This document shows, in pieces, positions 1 through 6,772 of a stretch of 19,816 bases of DNA. The stretch is taken from contig DATHVP010000003.1 of NCBI GenBank assembly GCA_035461245.1, positions 1-19,816 of the forward strand, in the 5' to 3' direction. Source of the stretch: SH-MAG3 sp035461245 (lineage in GTDB: Bacteria > Gemmatimonadota > Gemmatimonadetes > Longimicrobiales > RSA9). The notes under the pieces were generated by a model. That model ran no database searches. It saw nothing but the letters and a program-made list of their open reading frames with translations, and was not told where the DNA came from. How positions within the stretch are numbered: position 1 is the first letter of the stretch; each line of letters begins with the position of its first letter. The position numbers and the translations under genes are program-made.

Positions 1-960
1 GAGATGCTCCGCCCAGTCCGGCACGTCGTTGTGCTCCGGCAGGAAGAAGTGGGCGTTGGCCAGCCACGCCCACGCCAGGGCGAATGCCGGGTCCAGACGG
101 ACCGCCTCCTCCAGGTGCTCGACGGCCCCGGCCAGCACGCCGTCCCCGTCCTGGATCTGCGCCAGCCTCCGCCCCTTGAGGAAGGCATCGTAGGCCTCGG
201 TGCTCGTCGTCATGCTCGCGACGAGGCGCACCTGGTCCACGTCCAGGACCACCTCCAGCGCCTCGACCACCGATCGAGCGATGCTGTCCTGGAGGTCGAA
301 GACGTCCGTCAGGTCCCCGTCGTACGTCTCCGACCAGAGATGGAACCCGTCGCTCGTCTGGATGAGCTGGGCCGTGATCCGCACACGGTCGCCGTGCTTG
401 CGCACCGAGCCCTCCAGGACGTGCGCGACCCGCAGCGCTTCTCCGATCTCCGACGCCGTCATGTCACGGTTGCGCAACGCGAACGAGGACGTCCGTCCCG
501 AGACGTTGAGAGGCGTCACCTTCACGAGGGCGTTGAGGATCTCCTCCGCCACGCCATCCCCCATGTAGGCCTGGTCTCCCTCGGCGCTCATGTCCGTGAA
601 GGGCAGGACCGCGATGGAGTGCCTGGGGACCGCCCTCTCCGAGGGAGCCGGGAGCGCCGGAATGTCGCGGTGTGCGACCGCGTGCGGGTCCTCCACGGCG
701 AGGCCCGTGCCCGGGGGCCCCGCGTCACGCCGGAATCCCTCGGGCGTGATGTCGAACAGCCAGGAGACCGTGACGACCACCGGCAGCCCGAGCAGGATCA
801 ACCCGACGGCGAGGCGCTCGAGGGTGTTGCTGCCGCCGTAGACGGGGATGAGGGTCGTGGCCACCTCGATCCCGACCCACGCCGCCGCGATGTAGACCAC
901 GGCGGTTCGGATGACGCGGCGACGCCGCAGCTCCGAGAACAGGCCCGGGGCATCGGGCAT
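1..960 (-). CDS. Membrane TolB/FlgO-like domain protein with TPR repeats (3' end cut by window)
   Basis: The reading frame is open from an ATG at 960 to the window edge (320 codons), so the C-terminus is missing. Residues about 16-37 and 48-69 are hydrophobic and are followed by a WLFDITPEG stretch, the pattern seen in a common family of bacterial membrane proteins whose N-terminus reads FxELxRRxVxR. Residues 115-121 read SIAVLPF, the opening of the TolB/FlgO-like domain that many TPR-bearing regulators carry; it extends to about residue 240. From about 257 the sequence becomes helical, and the segment EHLEEAVRLDPAFALAWAWL is a clear TPR. Members often follow a cyclase or DNA-binding domain; here the membrane segments replace that. 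The role is not known; a scaffold or regulatory function is an inference. An in-frame GTG two codons upstream (966) could be the true start, and no convincing ribosome binding site favours either. It lies beyond the terminator at 1183-1225 and is probably transcribed separately. Confidence 0.8.
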   Translation of the reverse strand, partial: MPDAPGLFSELRRRRVIRTAVVYIAAAWVGIEVATTLIPVYGGSNTLERLAVGLILLGLPVVVTVSWLFDITPEGFRRDAGPPGTGLAVEDPHAVAHRDIPALPAPSERAVPRHSIAVLPFTDMSAEGDQAYMGDGVAEEILNALVKVTPLNVSGRTSSFALRNRDMTASEIGEALRVAHVLEGSVRKHGDRVRITAQLIQTSDGFHLWSETYDGDLTDVFDLQDSIARSVVEALEVVLDVDQVRLVASMTTSTEAYDAFLKGRRLAQIQDGDGVLAGAVEHLEEAVRLDPAFALAWAWLANAHFFLPEHNDVPDWAEHL

Positions 961-1080
961 AGGCACCTGTGGGAAAGGGGGGCAGAACTGGCTGACTACC
1001 ATGCCATGCCGCCGCCCAAAGGTCAACCGCGGCATGCCCAGGGAGTGCCTGCCCGGAACGCCCCGGACGCCGGGCGCTTC

Positions 1081-1104
1081 AGTGCAGCCGGCGGGAGTCG
1101 AGCC
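1081..1104 (-). repeat. Degenerate third copy of the ssrA 3' end
   Basis: This stretch matches 22 of 24 bases of the terminal ssrA sequence found at 1229 and 3700; the differences are at 1085 and 1102. On the minus strand it is followed by a GC-rich imperfect hairpin (CGCCCGG then CCGGGGCG). It is best read as an attachment-site remnant of an older integration, though a chance resemblance to T-arm sequence cannot be excluded. Confidence 0.5.
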
Positions 1105-1182
1105 GGAGCGCCCGACGGTGCAGGAGAGCGAAGCGAGCGCCGGTAACGGCCAGCGGAGGCCGGCGACCGCCCATGAACTCCC

Positions 1183-1225
1183 GAAAAACACGAAGGGCTC
1201 TGCCAGCTTTCACTGGCAGAGCCCC
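1183..1225 (-). terminator. Strong intrinsic terminator behind the ssrA 3'-end copy
   Basis: A perfect 12-bp stem (1195-1206 with 1213-1224) encloses a 6-base loop. On the minus strand it is followed by a T-rich tail (TTCGTGTTTTTC). It sits 4 bases beyond the ssrA 3'-end copy at 1229-1254, so it was probably the original ssrA terminator before the island arrived. Confidence 0.85.
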
Positions 1226-1228
1226 ATG

Positions 1229-1254
1229 AGTGGAGCCGGCGGGAGTCGAACCCG
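1229..1254 (-). repeat. Perfect 26-bp copy of the ssrA 3' end (attachment-site-like)
   Basis: The 26 bases are identical to 3700-3725, the T-arm and acceptor end of the complete tmRNA gene. No matching 5' acceptor half (GGAGCCG or the tmRNA 5' sequence) occurs in the roughly 100 bases upstream on the minus strand, so this is not a tRNA or tmRNA gene itself. Tyrosine-recombinase elements that insert in the 3' end of ssrA rebuild the gene at one edge and leave such a fragment at the other. With 3700-3725 it bounds an island of about 2.5 kb. Confidence 0.75.
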
Positions 1255-1401
1255 TAGGCGGACAGTCGGCCGCGCAAACGCTATGTCACCCTACCACAAG
1301 TACTTACAGCAGAGATGGCGCCGCCGCTGTTACCCTGGCTGTAACCTCGCCTGCTCGCGACGGGGTGCGGTGACGGATCCGGCAGCTAATGGCGTCGGCT
1401 C

Positions 1402-1597
1402 GTCCAGCACCACTTCGAGATCTTCCTCGCCGAAGCCACCGCGGCCGATCCCGACGGCGGCGGCATCTGCAGAGGACGACTTTCGCGCCTATCTCCGGTG
1501 CGGCATGTTCGGGCACTGCTTCGCCCGCATCCGCTGCGACCCGTGCTCCCCCCAAATCGCCCGCATCTACCGCGAGCTGTACGGCCCGCGACGCTGA
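1402..1597 (+). pseudogene. Frameshifted N-terminal fragment of an IS91-family-like transposase
   Basis: In one plus frame from 1402 the translation reads VQHHFEIFLAEATAADPDG, and in the next frame from 1475 it reads DDFRAYLRCGMFGHCFARIR followed by CDPC. As I recall it, the N-terminal zinc-binding region of IS91-type transposases has a similar helix (LETFLAEA...), then EFRxYLxCGxLAHGFARxRC and CxxC. The +1 frame change between the two pieces, and the absence of the catalytic HUH/tyrosine part before the stop at 1597, mark a dead remnant. It lies inside the island bounded by the ssrA 3'-end repeats. Identification rests on motif memory only. Confidence 0.5.
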
Positions 1598-1631
1598 TTT
1601 TCCGCGCCGCCTTCCCGCATCTTCGCCTCCG

Positions 1632-2093
1632 TCACAGTAACCTGTGACTCAGGGTCCCACCAACAACCTGAGTACTGAGGATCGTCCACCTGTTCGCTAC
1701 ACGATCCAATTCGATCTCGTGGATGCGACCGTATCCACCTTCACCGTAGCTAGAATGCACTATACGTACCCGCGCGCGAGTGCCTTCAACAGCAACCACA
1801 CTCACATGTACGTGGACTGAACCGAGCGCCATCCTGCATTGACGCGTCGGTAGCGGTCCCGTGCAGACCACGACATCGCTGGCCTTGCCTACGGCTGCCC
1901 CACTGCTCCGCGCGGCACGACTCACTTCCGGAAGGTCATCCCGTGGCTGCACCACGAGTTCACTGATCTCAACCTTCCTCGTTTCGGCGACCCACCGGAA
2001 TGCGGACGCAATGATCTGCTCGCGTTCAGGATGCGCGCAGCAAACTGCTTCCAGCGGGAGCAACAACGCCGTCAGAGCTATCATGATCGTCAT
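1632..2093 (-). CDS. Small secreted protein of unknown function
   Basis: The gene encodes 153 residues from an ATG at 2093, with GAGG five bases upstream. Residues 1-20 form a hydrophobic export signal ending near AVCCA, so the mature protein should lie in the periplasm or outside. Two further cysteines (in VVVCTG and RQCRM) could form a disulfide. The C-terminal half alternates polar and hydrophobic residues (SVHVHVSVVAVEG, RARVRIVHSS, HEIELDRVANRWTIL), suggesting a beta sheet. I do not recognise a family. It starts 7 bases after the HExxH lipoprotein remnant ends and was probably cotranscribed with it. Both lie in the AT-richer island at ssrA, so acquisition by transfer is likely. An ATG three codons in (2084) is an alternative start. 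Confidence 0.6.
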   Translation of the reverse strand: MTIMIALTALLLPLEAVCCAHPEREQIIASAFRWVAETRKVEISELVVQPRDDLPEVSRAARSSGAAVGKASDVVVCTGPLPTRQCRMALGSVHVHVSVVAVEGTRARVRIVHSSYGEGGYGRIHEIELDRVANRWTILSTQVVGGTLSHRLL

Positions 2094-2100
2094 AAAGGCC

Positions 2101-2621
2101 TCACACTTCGTATTCGAAGGGTGACTCGTTCGAATACCCGTTACAGAAGTTCGCGATCCGGTCCATGAGGTCCTCGTCGTCGCATTGCATGTCTATGTGC
2201 GCCACCTCATGTACTACGATTCGACGCCATTGAGATGAGTTGGTGGGGTGCATGAGATCAACACTCGAGAAGAGGATTGACCGCTCATCACCCCAATAGC
2301 CCCAGCTCTTGCCGCCCAAAGCTGAATCATCGCCGACGTACAGGTCCTGATTCTCCGCGAGCGCGCTGGCAACGCTTGACAAGCGACTGCACCTTTCGTG
2401 GCTGGCCCGGAATGATTCGACGGAGAATACGCTCAAGATCTTTGACTCTCGGTGGGGTAGGCCTTTCGACAATCTGCGTCTGGAAAGTCATCAAGCAGGT
2501 ACTGAGGACAGCTACTTGCCGTTGAGAATAGCGGCGGTCCGAGCGGCTTATCGGAGGAACACGCCGTAACCATCAGCGCAAATAGTATGAAACTGCGAAG
2601 CCGGCTCGGGGGACGCTTCAT
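2101..2621 (-). pseudogene. Frameshifted lipoprotein with a HExxH (zinc-protease-like) motif
   Basis: An ATG at 2621 with GGAG eight bases upstream opens a frame starting MKRPPSRLRSFILFALMVTAC, a lipoprotein signal with an MVTAC lipobox. It stops at 2433 after 62 residues. An overlapping frame, shifted by -1, is open from 2472 to 2101 and continues with a helical segment, then YVGDDSALGG, WGYWGD and finally IVVHEVAHIDM. HEVAH fits the HExxH zinc-binding signature of metalloproteases, and the D/E-rich segment after it (DDEDL) may give a third ligand. Joining the frames in the 40-base overlap gives one protein of about 173 residues. Either a one-base deletion broke the gene, or a -1 ribosomal shift or sequencing error is involved. 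I found no strong slippery heptamer; the overlap offers only CGAAAGG. The catalytic function is inferred from the motif alone. Confidence 0.6.
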
Positions 2622-2676
2622 GCGGGAAGCTCCAAATAACTCAAGTGTTGCGGTGAGCATTGCGCAACTGACAAGC

Positions 2677-2704
2677 AATGTATTTCGCCCATACGGGCTG
2701 TCAA
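2677..2704 (-). promoter_or_regulatory. Candidate sigma-70 type promoter for the HExxH lipoprotein gene
   Basis: On the minus strand TTGACA (2699-2704) and TACATT (2677-2682) are separated by 16 bases. The predicted start, near 2670, would leave a leader of about 50 bases before the ATG at 2621. Confidence 0.5.
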
Positions 2705-3099
2705 GCGTGTTTAGCACTATGATGTTCGACGGCACGCCGACCTGCTGCCAGCGCCCCTGCACCAGCAGCCAGAGCAACCGATCCAGCACGCCGACCAGCG
2801 CCTCCCCTGAGCGCCGCAGCCAGCGACCAAAGGTCGGCCGCCAAGACAGCGAGGCGCCAGGTGAGATGGCCAGCGCCGCAGGTCACGACCGCCGCCGGGA
2901 CCGGCACCGCCACGGCCAAGACTGCAGCAACTATCCTCCACCCTGCTCCGCACGGCCGCATTGCATAGAGTGCTCGCCGCAGACCTGAAGGACCCCACGT
3001 CGCTCCACACGATACCGCTGGAGAGCCAAGCTGGCGTGGGTCCGGCAACGTGCTCCACTTCTTCGCCGATCCGCTGCCGCTGCCGCGTACGACTTGGAC
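2705..3099. other. Stretch without a recognisable gene
   Basis: Minus-strand frames here give only short hydrophobic patches, such as WRIVAAVLAVAVPVPAAVV and LDRLLWLLVQGRWQQVGV. They fall in different frames and have no convincing start, so they may be decayed coding sequence. I see no RNA gene, repeat or promoter apart from the promoter overlapping its left edge. Confidence 0.4.
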
Positions 3100-3650
3100 G
3101 AAGCTGAGCCCAAACGGCGTCATCAGCGCTGGAGTACCGAGGCCGCGCCCGCCAACCCATGGGTGCAGCACCCGGTCTCGCTGCGTCTCCTGCACTCCGT
3201 TGTCGAGCACGAGGCGGCCGTCCACGTGCACCGTCGCTCCGGTGAGGGTGAGAAAGATCGTGAAGGGCAACTCGAGGTAGAGGTGTTCGAGCCCATGCTC
3301 AGGCTGATCATGCCGGCGCCCATGAACGGCAGCACCCGCTGGTTCGGATTGAGACTGAACTTCACGCCCGTCAATCGGTCGCTCAGCGGGTGGTCGCCGC
3401 GGACGAGCGCACGAAACACCGCGTTCTCGCCGTCGGACACCGACGGCCCCTGTCGGTGCCGTTGGGCTGCGTCACACGGAGGGTGGTGGCGCCCGCGAGG
3501 AACTGACCAAGAGGATTCCCGGCGGGGGGAGCAGCGCCGTATCCGTCGCGATCCCCCGCCAGTAGATGCACTCCATTTCGGGAAGCGTAGTCCCGAACCG
3601 TTGCCCCCGCCGCCGACGGGTGGACCCCTCCGTTCCCGAGCCAGACCCAC
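3100..3650 (-). pseudogene. Decayed coding sequence, possibly an outer-membrane beta-barrel protein
   Basis: Protein-like segments appear in successive minus-strand frames: NGVHLLAGDRDGYGAAPPAG (near 3560), ENAVFRALVRGDHPLSDRL and LNPNQRVLPFMGAGMISL (near 3430-3310), then LPFTIFLTLTGATVHVDGRL and GVQETQRDRVLHPWVGGRG (near 3280-3140). The order and alternating hydrophobicity resemble a beta-barrel porin-like protein broken by at least two frame changes. No intact frame, start or family signature survives, so this is a weak call. It lies just inside the right end of the ssrA island, immediately downstream of the tmRNA terminator. Confidence 0.3.
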
Positions 3651-3658
3651 CTGCGCAC

Positions 3659-3697
3659 AAAAGAAGAAGGGCGCCCGATCAACTGATCAGGCGCCCT
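3659..3697 (-). terminator. Intrinsic terminator of the tmRNA gene
   Basis: A 14-bp stem (3684-3697 with 3668-3681, one G-U pair) with a very short loop is followed on the minus strand by TTCTTCTTTT. It begins 4 bases beyond the tmRNA acceptor end. Its sequence differs from the terminator at 1183-1225, as expected if the integrated element supplied its own. Confidence 0.85.
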
Positions 3698-3699
3698 CC

Positions 3700-3725
3700 A
3701 GTGGAGCCGGCGGGAGTCGAACCCG
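3700..3725 (-). repeat. 26-bp direct repeat within the ssrA 3' end
   Basis: This is the copy that belongs to the complete tmRNA gene and is identical to 1229-1254. It covers the T-arm and acceptor 3' strand, the usual crossover region for elements that integrate in ssrA. Confidence 0.75.
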
Positions 3726-4063
3726 CGTCCGCCACTAGATCCCTCAGGACCTCTACGTGCGTATTCTACCCTTCCTTTTTTCTCGCCTGATCAGTCCGCC
3801 GGTAGAACGCGTCTCACAGGCCAGCTTCGCTTTGTCTCGTCCGTGCTCGGCGAAGCGGCTCACACGGACCAGCCCGATTCAGCGTCGCCTCCAACACCGC
3901 CTCGAGGCACGGCAGCGTTGGAAACGGGCACGTAACGTTTAGTTACGCAGCCAGCGCCAGGTTATCGTTGGCACTTGTTGGTTTTGCCGCTTTTTAACGG
4001 GGTTATCGGCACCCCGGCACGCAATCCCGACTTCACCAGCCACGTCGAATCCAGTTCGGCCCC
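3702..4063 (-). ncRNA. ssrA: Transfer-messenger RNA (tmRNA)
   Basis: The RNA acts as tRNA-Ala and mRNA to rescue stalled ribosomes with SmpB and tags the nascent chain for proteolysis. The 5' end reads GGGGCCGAACTGGATTCGAC, the conserved tmRNA start. The 3' end reads GGACGCGGGTTCGACTCC and then CGCCGGCTCCA, the conserved T-arm and acceptor. The two ends pair over 7 bp (4057-4063 with 3703-3709, one G-U). CCA is not encoded and must be added. A reading frame with stop lies inside (3943-3972). The length of 362 nt is normal for a one-piece tmRNA. A consensus promoter lies directly upstream and an intrinsic terminator directly downstream, so it is an independent unit. Repeats of its 3' end at 1229 and 1081 mark it as an integration target. 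Confidence 0.95.
3943..3972 (-). other. tmRNA tag-peptide frame, ANDNLALAA then stop
   Basis: Within the tmRNA, the frame GCC AAC GAT AAC CTG GCG CTG GCT GCG TAA begins with the usual resume alanine and AND and ends in ALAA, the degradation signal recognised by ClpXP-type proteases. The resume codon is placed by comparison with known tags; the preceding AAGT fits the usual upstream context. Confidence 0.85.
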
Positions 4064-4072
4064 GACATGCTG

Positions 4073-4101
4073 AAGCTAGCACAGAAAACGACCCCAGTCA
4101 A
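4073..4101 (-). promoter_or_regulatory. tmRNA promoter
   Basis: On the minus strand TTGACT (4096-4101) and TAGCTT (4073-4078) are 17 bases apart. The mature tmRNA 5' end at 4063 lies about 10 bases downstream of the -10 box, so initiation at or a few bases before the mature end is expected. Confidence 0.75.
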
Positions 4102-4178
4102 GACCATCGTCTGCATTGCGCTCGACGCAACGTGTTGCTCCGCAACGCGTTAGGCCGTCACCGCCAGCCGGGTGAGGG

Positions 4179-4205
4179 GGGCGGGATGGGCGTAGCCCCC
4201 CGCCC
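4179..4205 (-). terminator. GC-rich hairpin after the GGDEF gene
   Basis: GGGCGGG (4179-4185) pairs with CCCGCCC (4199-4205), with an inner GGGC/GCCC stem. It lies about 12 bases past the stop of the cyclase gene. No T-run follows, so it could be a processed or Rho-assisted terminator rather than a classical one. Confidence 0.4.
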
Positions 4206-4217
4206 GACGCACCGTTC

Positions 4218-6035
4218 TCACCGCGTGGCCGCGGCTACGACACGGTCACGGCCCTGATCCTTGGCGGTGTACAGGGCCTCGTCGGCGGAGCGGATGAGGT
4301 CCGAGGGGGCGGGGGCTGTATGCGGCGCGGTTGAGACACCGATGGAGGCGTGTACCGGGATAATGGTTCCCTGCCAGTTGATGACAGCAGCCGAGATGGC
4401 GCTGCGGATGCGCTCGGCGGCATCCACGGCCGCGCTGAGGCCGGTCTCGGGCATGAGCACAACGAATTCCTCGCCGCCCAGCCGTGCCGCGGTGTCCACG
4501 TCCCGGATGCACTCGCCGATGATGCGGGCGGTCCTGCGCAGCACCTCGTCGCCCGCTTCATGGCCATGGGTATCGTTCACGCCCTTGAAGTGGTCCAGGT
4601 CGATCATGAGGAGTGACAGCGGCCGGCCGTAGCGATCGAAGCGCGCGGTTTCGGTGGCGAACAGCTCCTCAAAGGCCCGTCGGTTCCTGAGCTGAGTGAG
4701 GGGATCACGCTCAGCGGTCTGCTTGATGGAGCCATACTGACGGGCGTGCTGGAGATGGATGGCGGCGTAGGGCGCCAGCATGTGGAGCACGTCGAGCCAT
4801 TCGGGGTTCAGCGCACCGGACTCAGAGCTCCAGACGGCGAGCACGCCAATGACGTTCTCGCCGGCCCGCAACGGCAGCACGGCGAGGGATCGGGGCCGGG
4901 ACCGCCAGCGTTCATGTTCCTGGGCGATGTGCGTGCGACTGAGGGTCCATTCTGCCGCGGTACGGACGATCATGGTGCCGGCGCGGATGGCAAGGGCGAG
5001 TTCCGAGTCGGGCGGTACGAAGATGTCGCCCGTGCGCGGCCCGCCATCGTCACCGGCCGTAGCCAGGACGGCGCCGTGATCGCCGTGCCAGGAGCCGACG
5101 GTCGCGCCTGTGCCCCCGACGAGGTCTCTGGCGATCTCGCAGACCTCCGGCGCGTAGCTTTCGATGTCCAGTTCGCCGGGCGTCCGCGTCAGGCCGGCCA
5201 GCAGAGTCCGCATCCGCTGGCGGTCCTCCTCGGCGGCTTTCCTGGCCTCCCGGAAGTTAAGGATGCCGCGCACGTAGACGGCCGTCTCGTCGAATGGAAG
5301 TTCATCTGCCGGCATCCTTCCCGGCTCAAAGGCGTAAGTAAGGATGCAGCCGCCCTCGCCCATCCGGCGCAGCGGGTCGAGGACGACCAGCGTTCCGGGC
5401 TCGGCCCAGTCCGGCGAGCGCTCCACCCGGAACCGCATGGCGTTCTCCCACGTCCAGCCCAGCGGGTCACCCGACATGCGAACCCTCAGTGGTGGATGCC
5501 GCGGGTAGCCCGCCCTGCGATGGGCCACACGATGGTAGCCATCCACATCCCACAGGATGACGGCGGACGCACCAATGCGGCCGGCGACGGCGGCGAGAGC
5601 GCGATCGAGGTCGGCGTCCTCCTCGGCCGCGGTGAGGACGTAGGGATCGATGCGTCGCGCGTCCATGCTGTCTCCAGTACCGGCAGATCGGGCCACGCCC
5701 CGGCGCACGTCCCGCCGCCAGTACAGGCCGGGCACAACGGCGAGCACGGCGATCATTGCAGCCAGGATGGCGGTGGCTGTCACGCCGCCGTGGAGCGAGG
5801 CAGCGGCCAGCAACATGACGCCGGCGACGGGCGGGGCGGCGAGGACGAGGGGGCGCGGCTCGTAGCGCACCCAGAACGCGAGGGCCGCCGCCAGTGCAGG
5901 GAGCAGGGGCGACGTCGTCGCGCCGGTGAGGAGGGTCCCCACCAGCAGGAGGCCGGCAGCCGCTGCGCTGCGCGTCTCCGGGCGGCTCAGGTCCGCTGCG
6001 ATGCGAGGAGGCGGAGTATCCGAGTCGCTGCGCAT
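4218..6035 (-). CDS. Membrane-bound GAF-GGDEF diguanylate cyclase
   Basis: The 605-residue protein should make cyclic di-GMP from two GTP at the inner membrane. Residues about 23-105 hold three to four hydrophobic segments. A weak GAF-like region spans about 135-265 and a better one about 295-435, followed by a short linker and the GGDEF domain from about 442. The active-site motif is GGEEF at 520-524, with metal-binding MIDLDHFK at 477-484. An RxxD pair (R511, D514) lies five residues before the motif, which is the allosteric product-inhibition site, so catalysis with feedback control is expected. The ATG at 6035 lies 49 bases inside the end of larB and lacks a clear ribosome binding site, so translation is probably coupled to larB. 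The ligand of the GAF domains cannot be told from sequence. Confidence 0.93.
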   Translation of the reverse strand: MRSDSDTPPPRIAADLSRPETRSAAAAGLLLVGTLLTGATTSPLLPALAAALAFWVRYEPRPLVLAAPPVAGVMLLAAASLHGGVTATAILAAMIAVLAVVPGLYWRRDVRRGVARSAGTGDSMDARRIDPYVLTAAEEDADLDRALAAVAGRIGASAVILWDVDGYHRVAHRRAGYPRHPPLRVRMSGDPLGWTWENAMRFRVERSPDWAEPGTLVVLDPLRRMGEGGCILTYAFEPGRMPADELPFDETAVYVRGILNFREARKAAEEDRQRMRTLLAGLTRTPGELDIESYAPEVCEIARDLVGGTGATVGSWHGDHGAVLATAGDDGGPRTGDIFVPPDSELALAIRAGTMIVRTAAEWTLSRTHIAQEHERWRSRPRSLAVLPLRAGENVIGVLAVWSSESGALNPEWLDVLHMLAPYAAIHLQHARQYGSIKQTAERDPLTQLRNRRAFEELFATETARFDRYGRPLSLLMIDLDHFKGVNDTHGHEAGDEVLRRTARIIGECIRDVDTAARLGGEEFVVLMPETGLSAAVDAAERIRSAISAAVINWQGTIIPVHASIGVSTAPHTAPAPSDLIRSADEALYTAKDQGRDRVVAAATR

Positions 6036-6772
6036 GCCGCGCCAAAGCCGTTGTCAATGTTCACAACCGTGACGCCAGACGCACAACTGTTGAGCATGCC
6101 CAGCAGGGCGGCGATACCACCGAACGCCGCACCGTAGCCGACACTCGTGGGAACCGCCACGACCGGCATGCCTGTGAGGCCACCCACCACCGATGGCAGC
6201 GCGCCCTCCATCCCGGCCACCACGATGATCACGCCGTCCTGTTGCAGCCGGTGACCGTTGTTGAGTACCCGATGGATGCCGGCAACGCCGACGTCGTAGA
6301 TGCGGTCGACGTCGTGACCGAACGCCGACGCCGTGGCTGCCGCCTCCTCCGCCACCGGCAGGTCGGATGTGCCCGCGCTCAGGATCACGACCGGCGGTAG
6401 ATCGGTGTGGCGGCGGGCGTCCGGGGCGGCCAGATGGACCGTCCGGCCCAGAACATTCACGTCCGCCGTCGGGAACGCCTCCCTCAGCGCCGATTGCGTG
6501 GCCGCGTCGGCCCGGGTCCCGAAGAAGCTGGCGTCCCGCTCCGCCAGCCGCCGGCAGATGGCAACAGCCTGGTCTGGCGTCTTGTTCTGGAAGAAGACGA
6601 CCTCGGGGAACCCGAGGCGCAGGGCGCGGTGGTGGTCCAGGCGCGCGAATGCTTCGTCGCCGTCGCCGACCTCCTCCACCGGCGGCAGGGCCAGCCGCTC
6701 CAGGGCGGCGGCCGGCGGGACGTCGCCGCGGGCGACGGCCTCCAGCAGCGTCTTGAGCGATTCCGGCGTCAC
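5987..6772 (-). CDS. larB: Nickel-pincer cofactor biosynthesis protein LarB
   Basis: LarB carboxylates and hydrolyses nicotinic acid adenine dinucleotide, the first step to the nickel-pincer nucleotide used by lactate racemase and related enzymes. The C-terminal half has the PurE-like AIR-carboxylase fold, with SAGTSDLPVAEEA (132-144), VVAGMEGALPSVVGG (184-198) and AVPTSVGYGAAFGGIAALLG (206-225). The segment MLNSCASG with Cys230 and the following VVNIDNGFGAA match the LarB active-site region, where the cysteine forms the covalent intermediate. The length of 261 residues is normal for the family. The start is a GTG at 6772 sharing GTGA with the dus stop; a longer frame upstream is dus in another frame. 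LarC, LarE and a LarA-like enzyme are not in the window, so the client enzyme is unknown. Confidence 0.93.
   Translation of the reverse strand: MTPESLKTLLEAVARGDVPPAAALERLALPPVEEVGDGDEAFARLDHHRALRLGFPEVVFFQNKTPDQAVAICRRLAERDASFFGTRADAATQSALREAFPTADVNVLGRTVHLAAPDARRHTDLPPVVILSAGTSDLPVAEEAAATASAFGHDVDRIYDVGVAGIHRVLNNGHRLQQDGVIIVVAGMEGALPSVVGGLTGMPVVAVPTSVGYGAAFGGIAALLGMLNSCASGVTVVNIDNGFGAACAATRILRLLASQRT

Noticed and set aside
4..1146. Long open frame on plus
   Set aside because: It is antisense to the TolB/TPR gene, arginine- and proline-rich without motifs, and typical of a shadow in GC-rich DNA.
1229..1330. Possible tRNA gene on minus ending in GGTTCGACTCCCGCCGGCTC
   Set aside because: No 5' acceptor strand (GGAGCCG) and no anticodon arm are found upstream; the sequence matches the tmRNA 3' end, so it is an ssrA fragment.
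2433..2435. In-frame TGA of the lipoprotein gene as a selenocysteine codon, given selB in the window
   Set aside because: The frame after the TGA has no protein-like sequence, whereas the -1 frame continues with a good HExxH domain.
4129..4156. Imperfect palindrome ending GTTAGGC, resembling one end of an integron attC site
   Set aside because: No matching RYYYAAC partner lies at attC distance and there is no integron integrase; it is kept only as an unexplained small hairpin.
4746..6137. Long open frame on plus (463 codons)
   Set aside because: Antisense to the GGDEF gene; composition is shadow-like with no domain.
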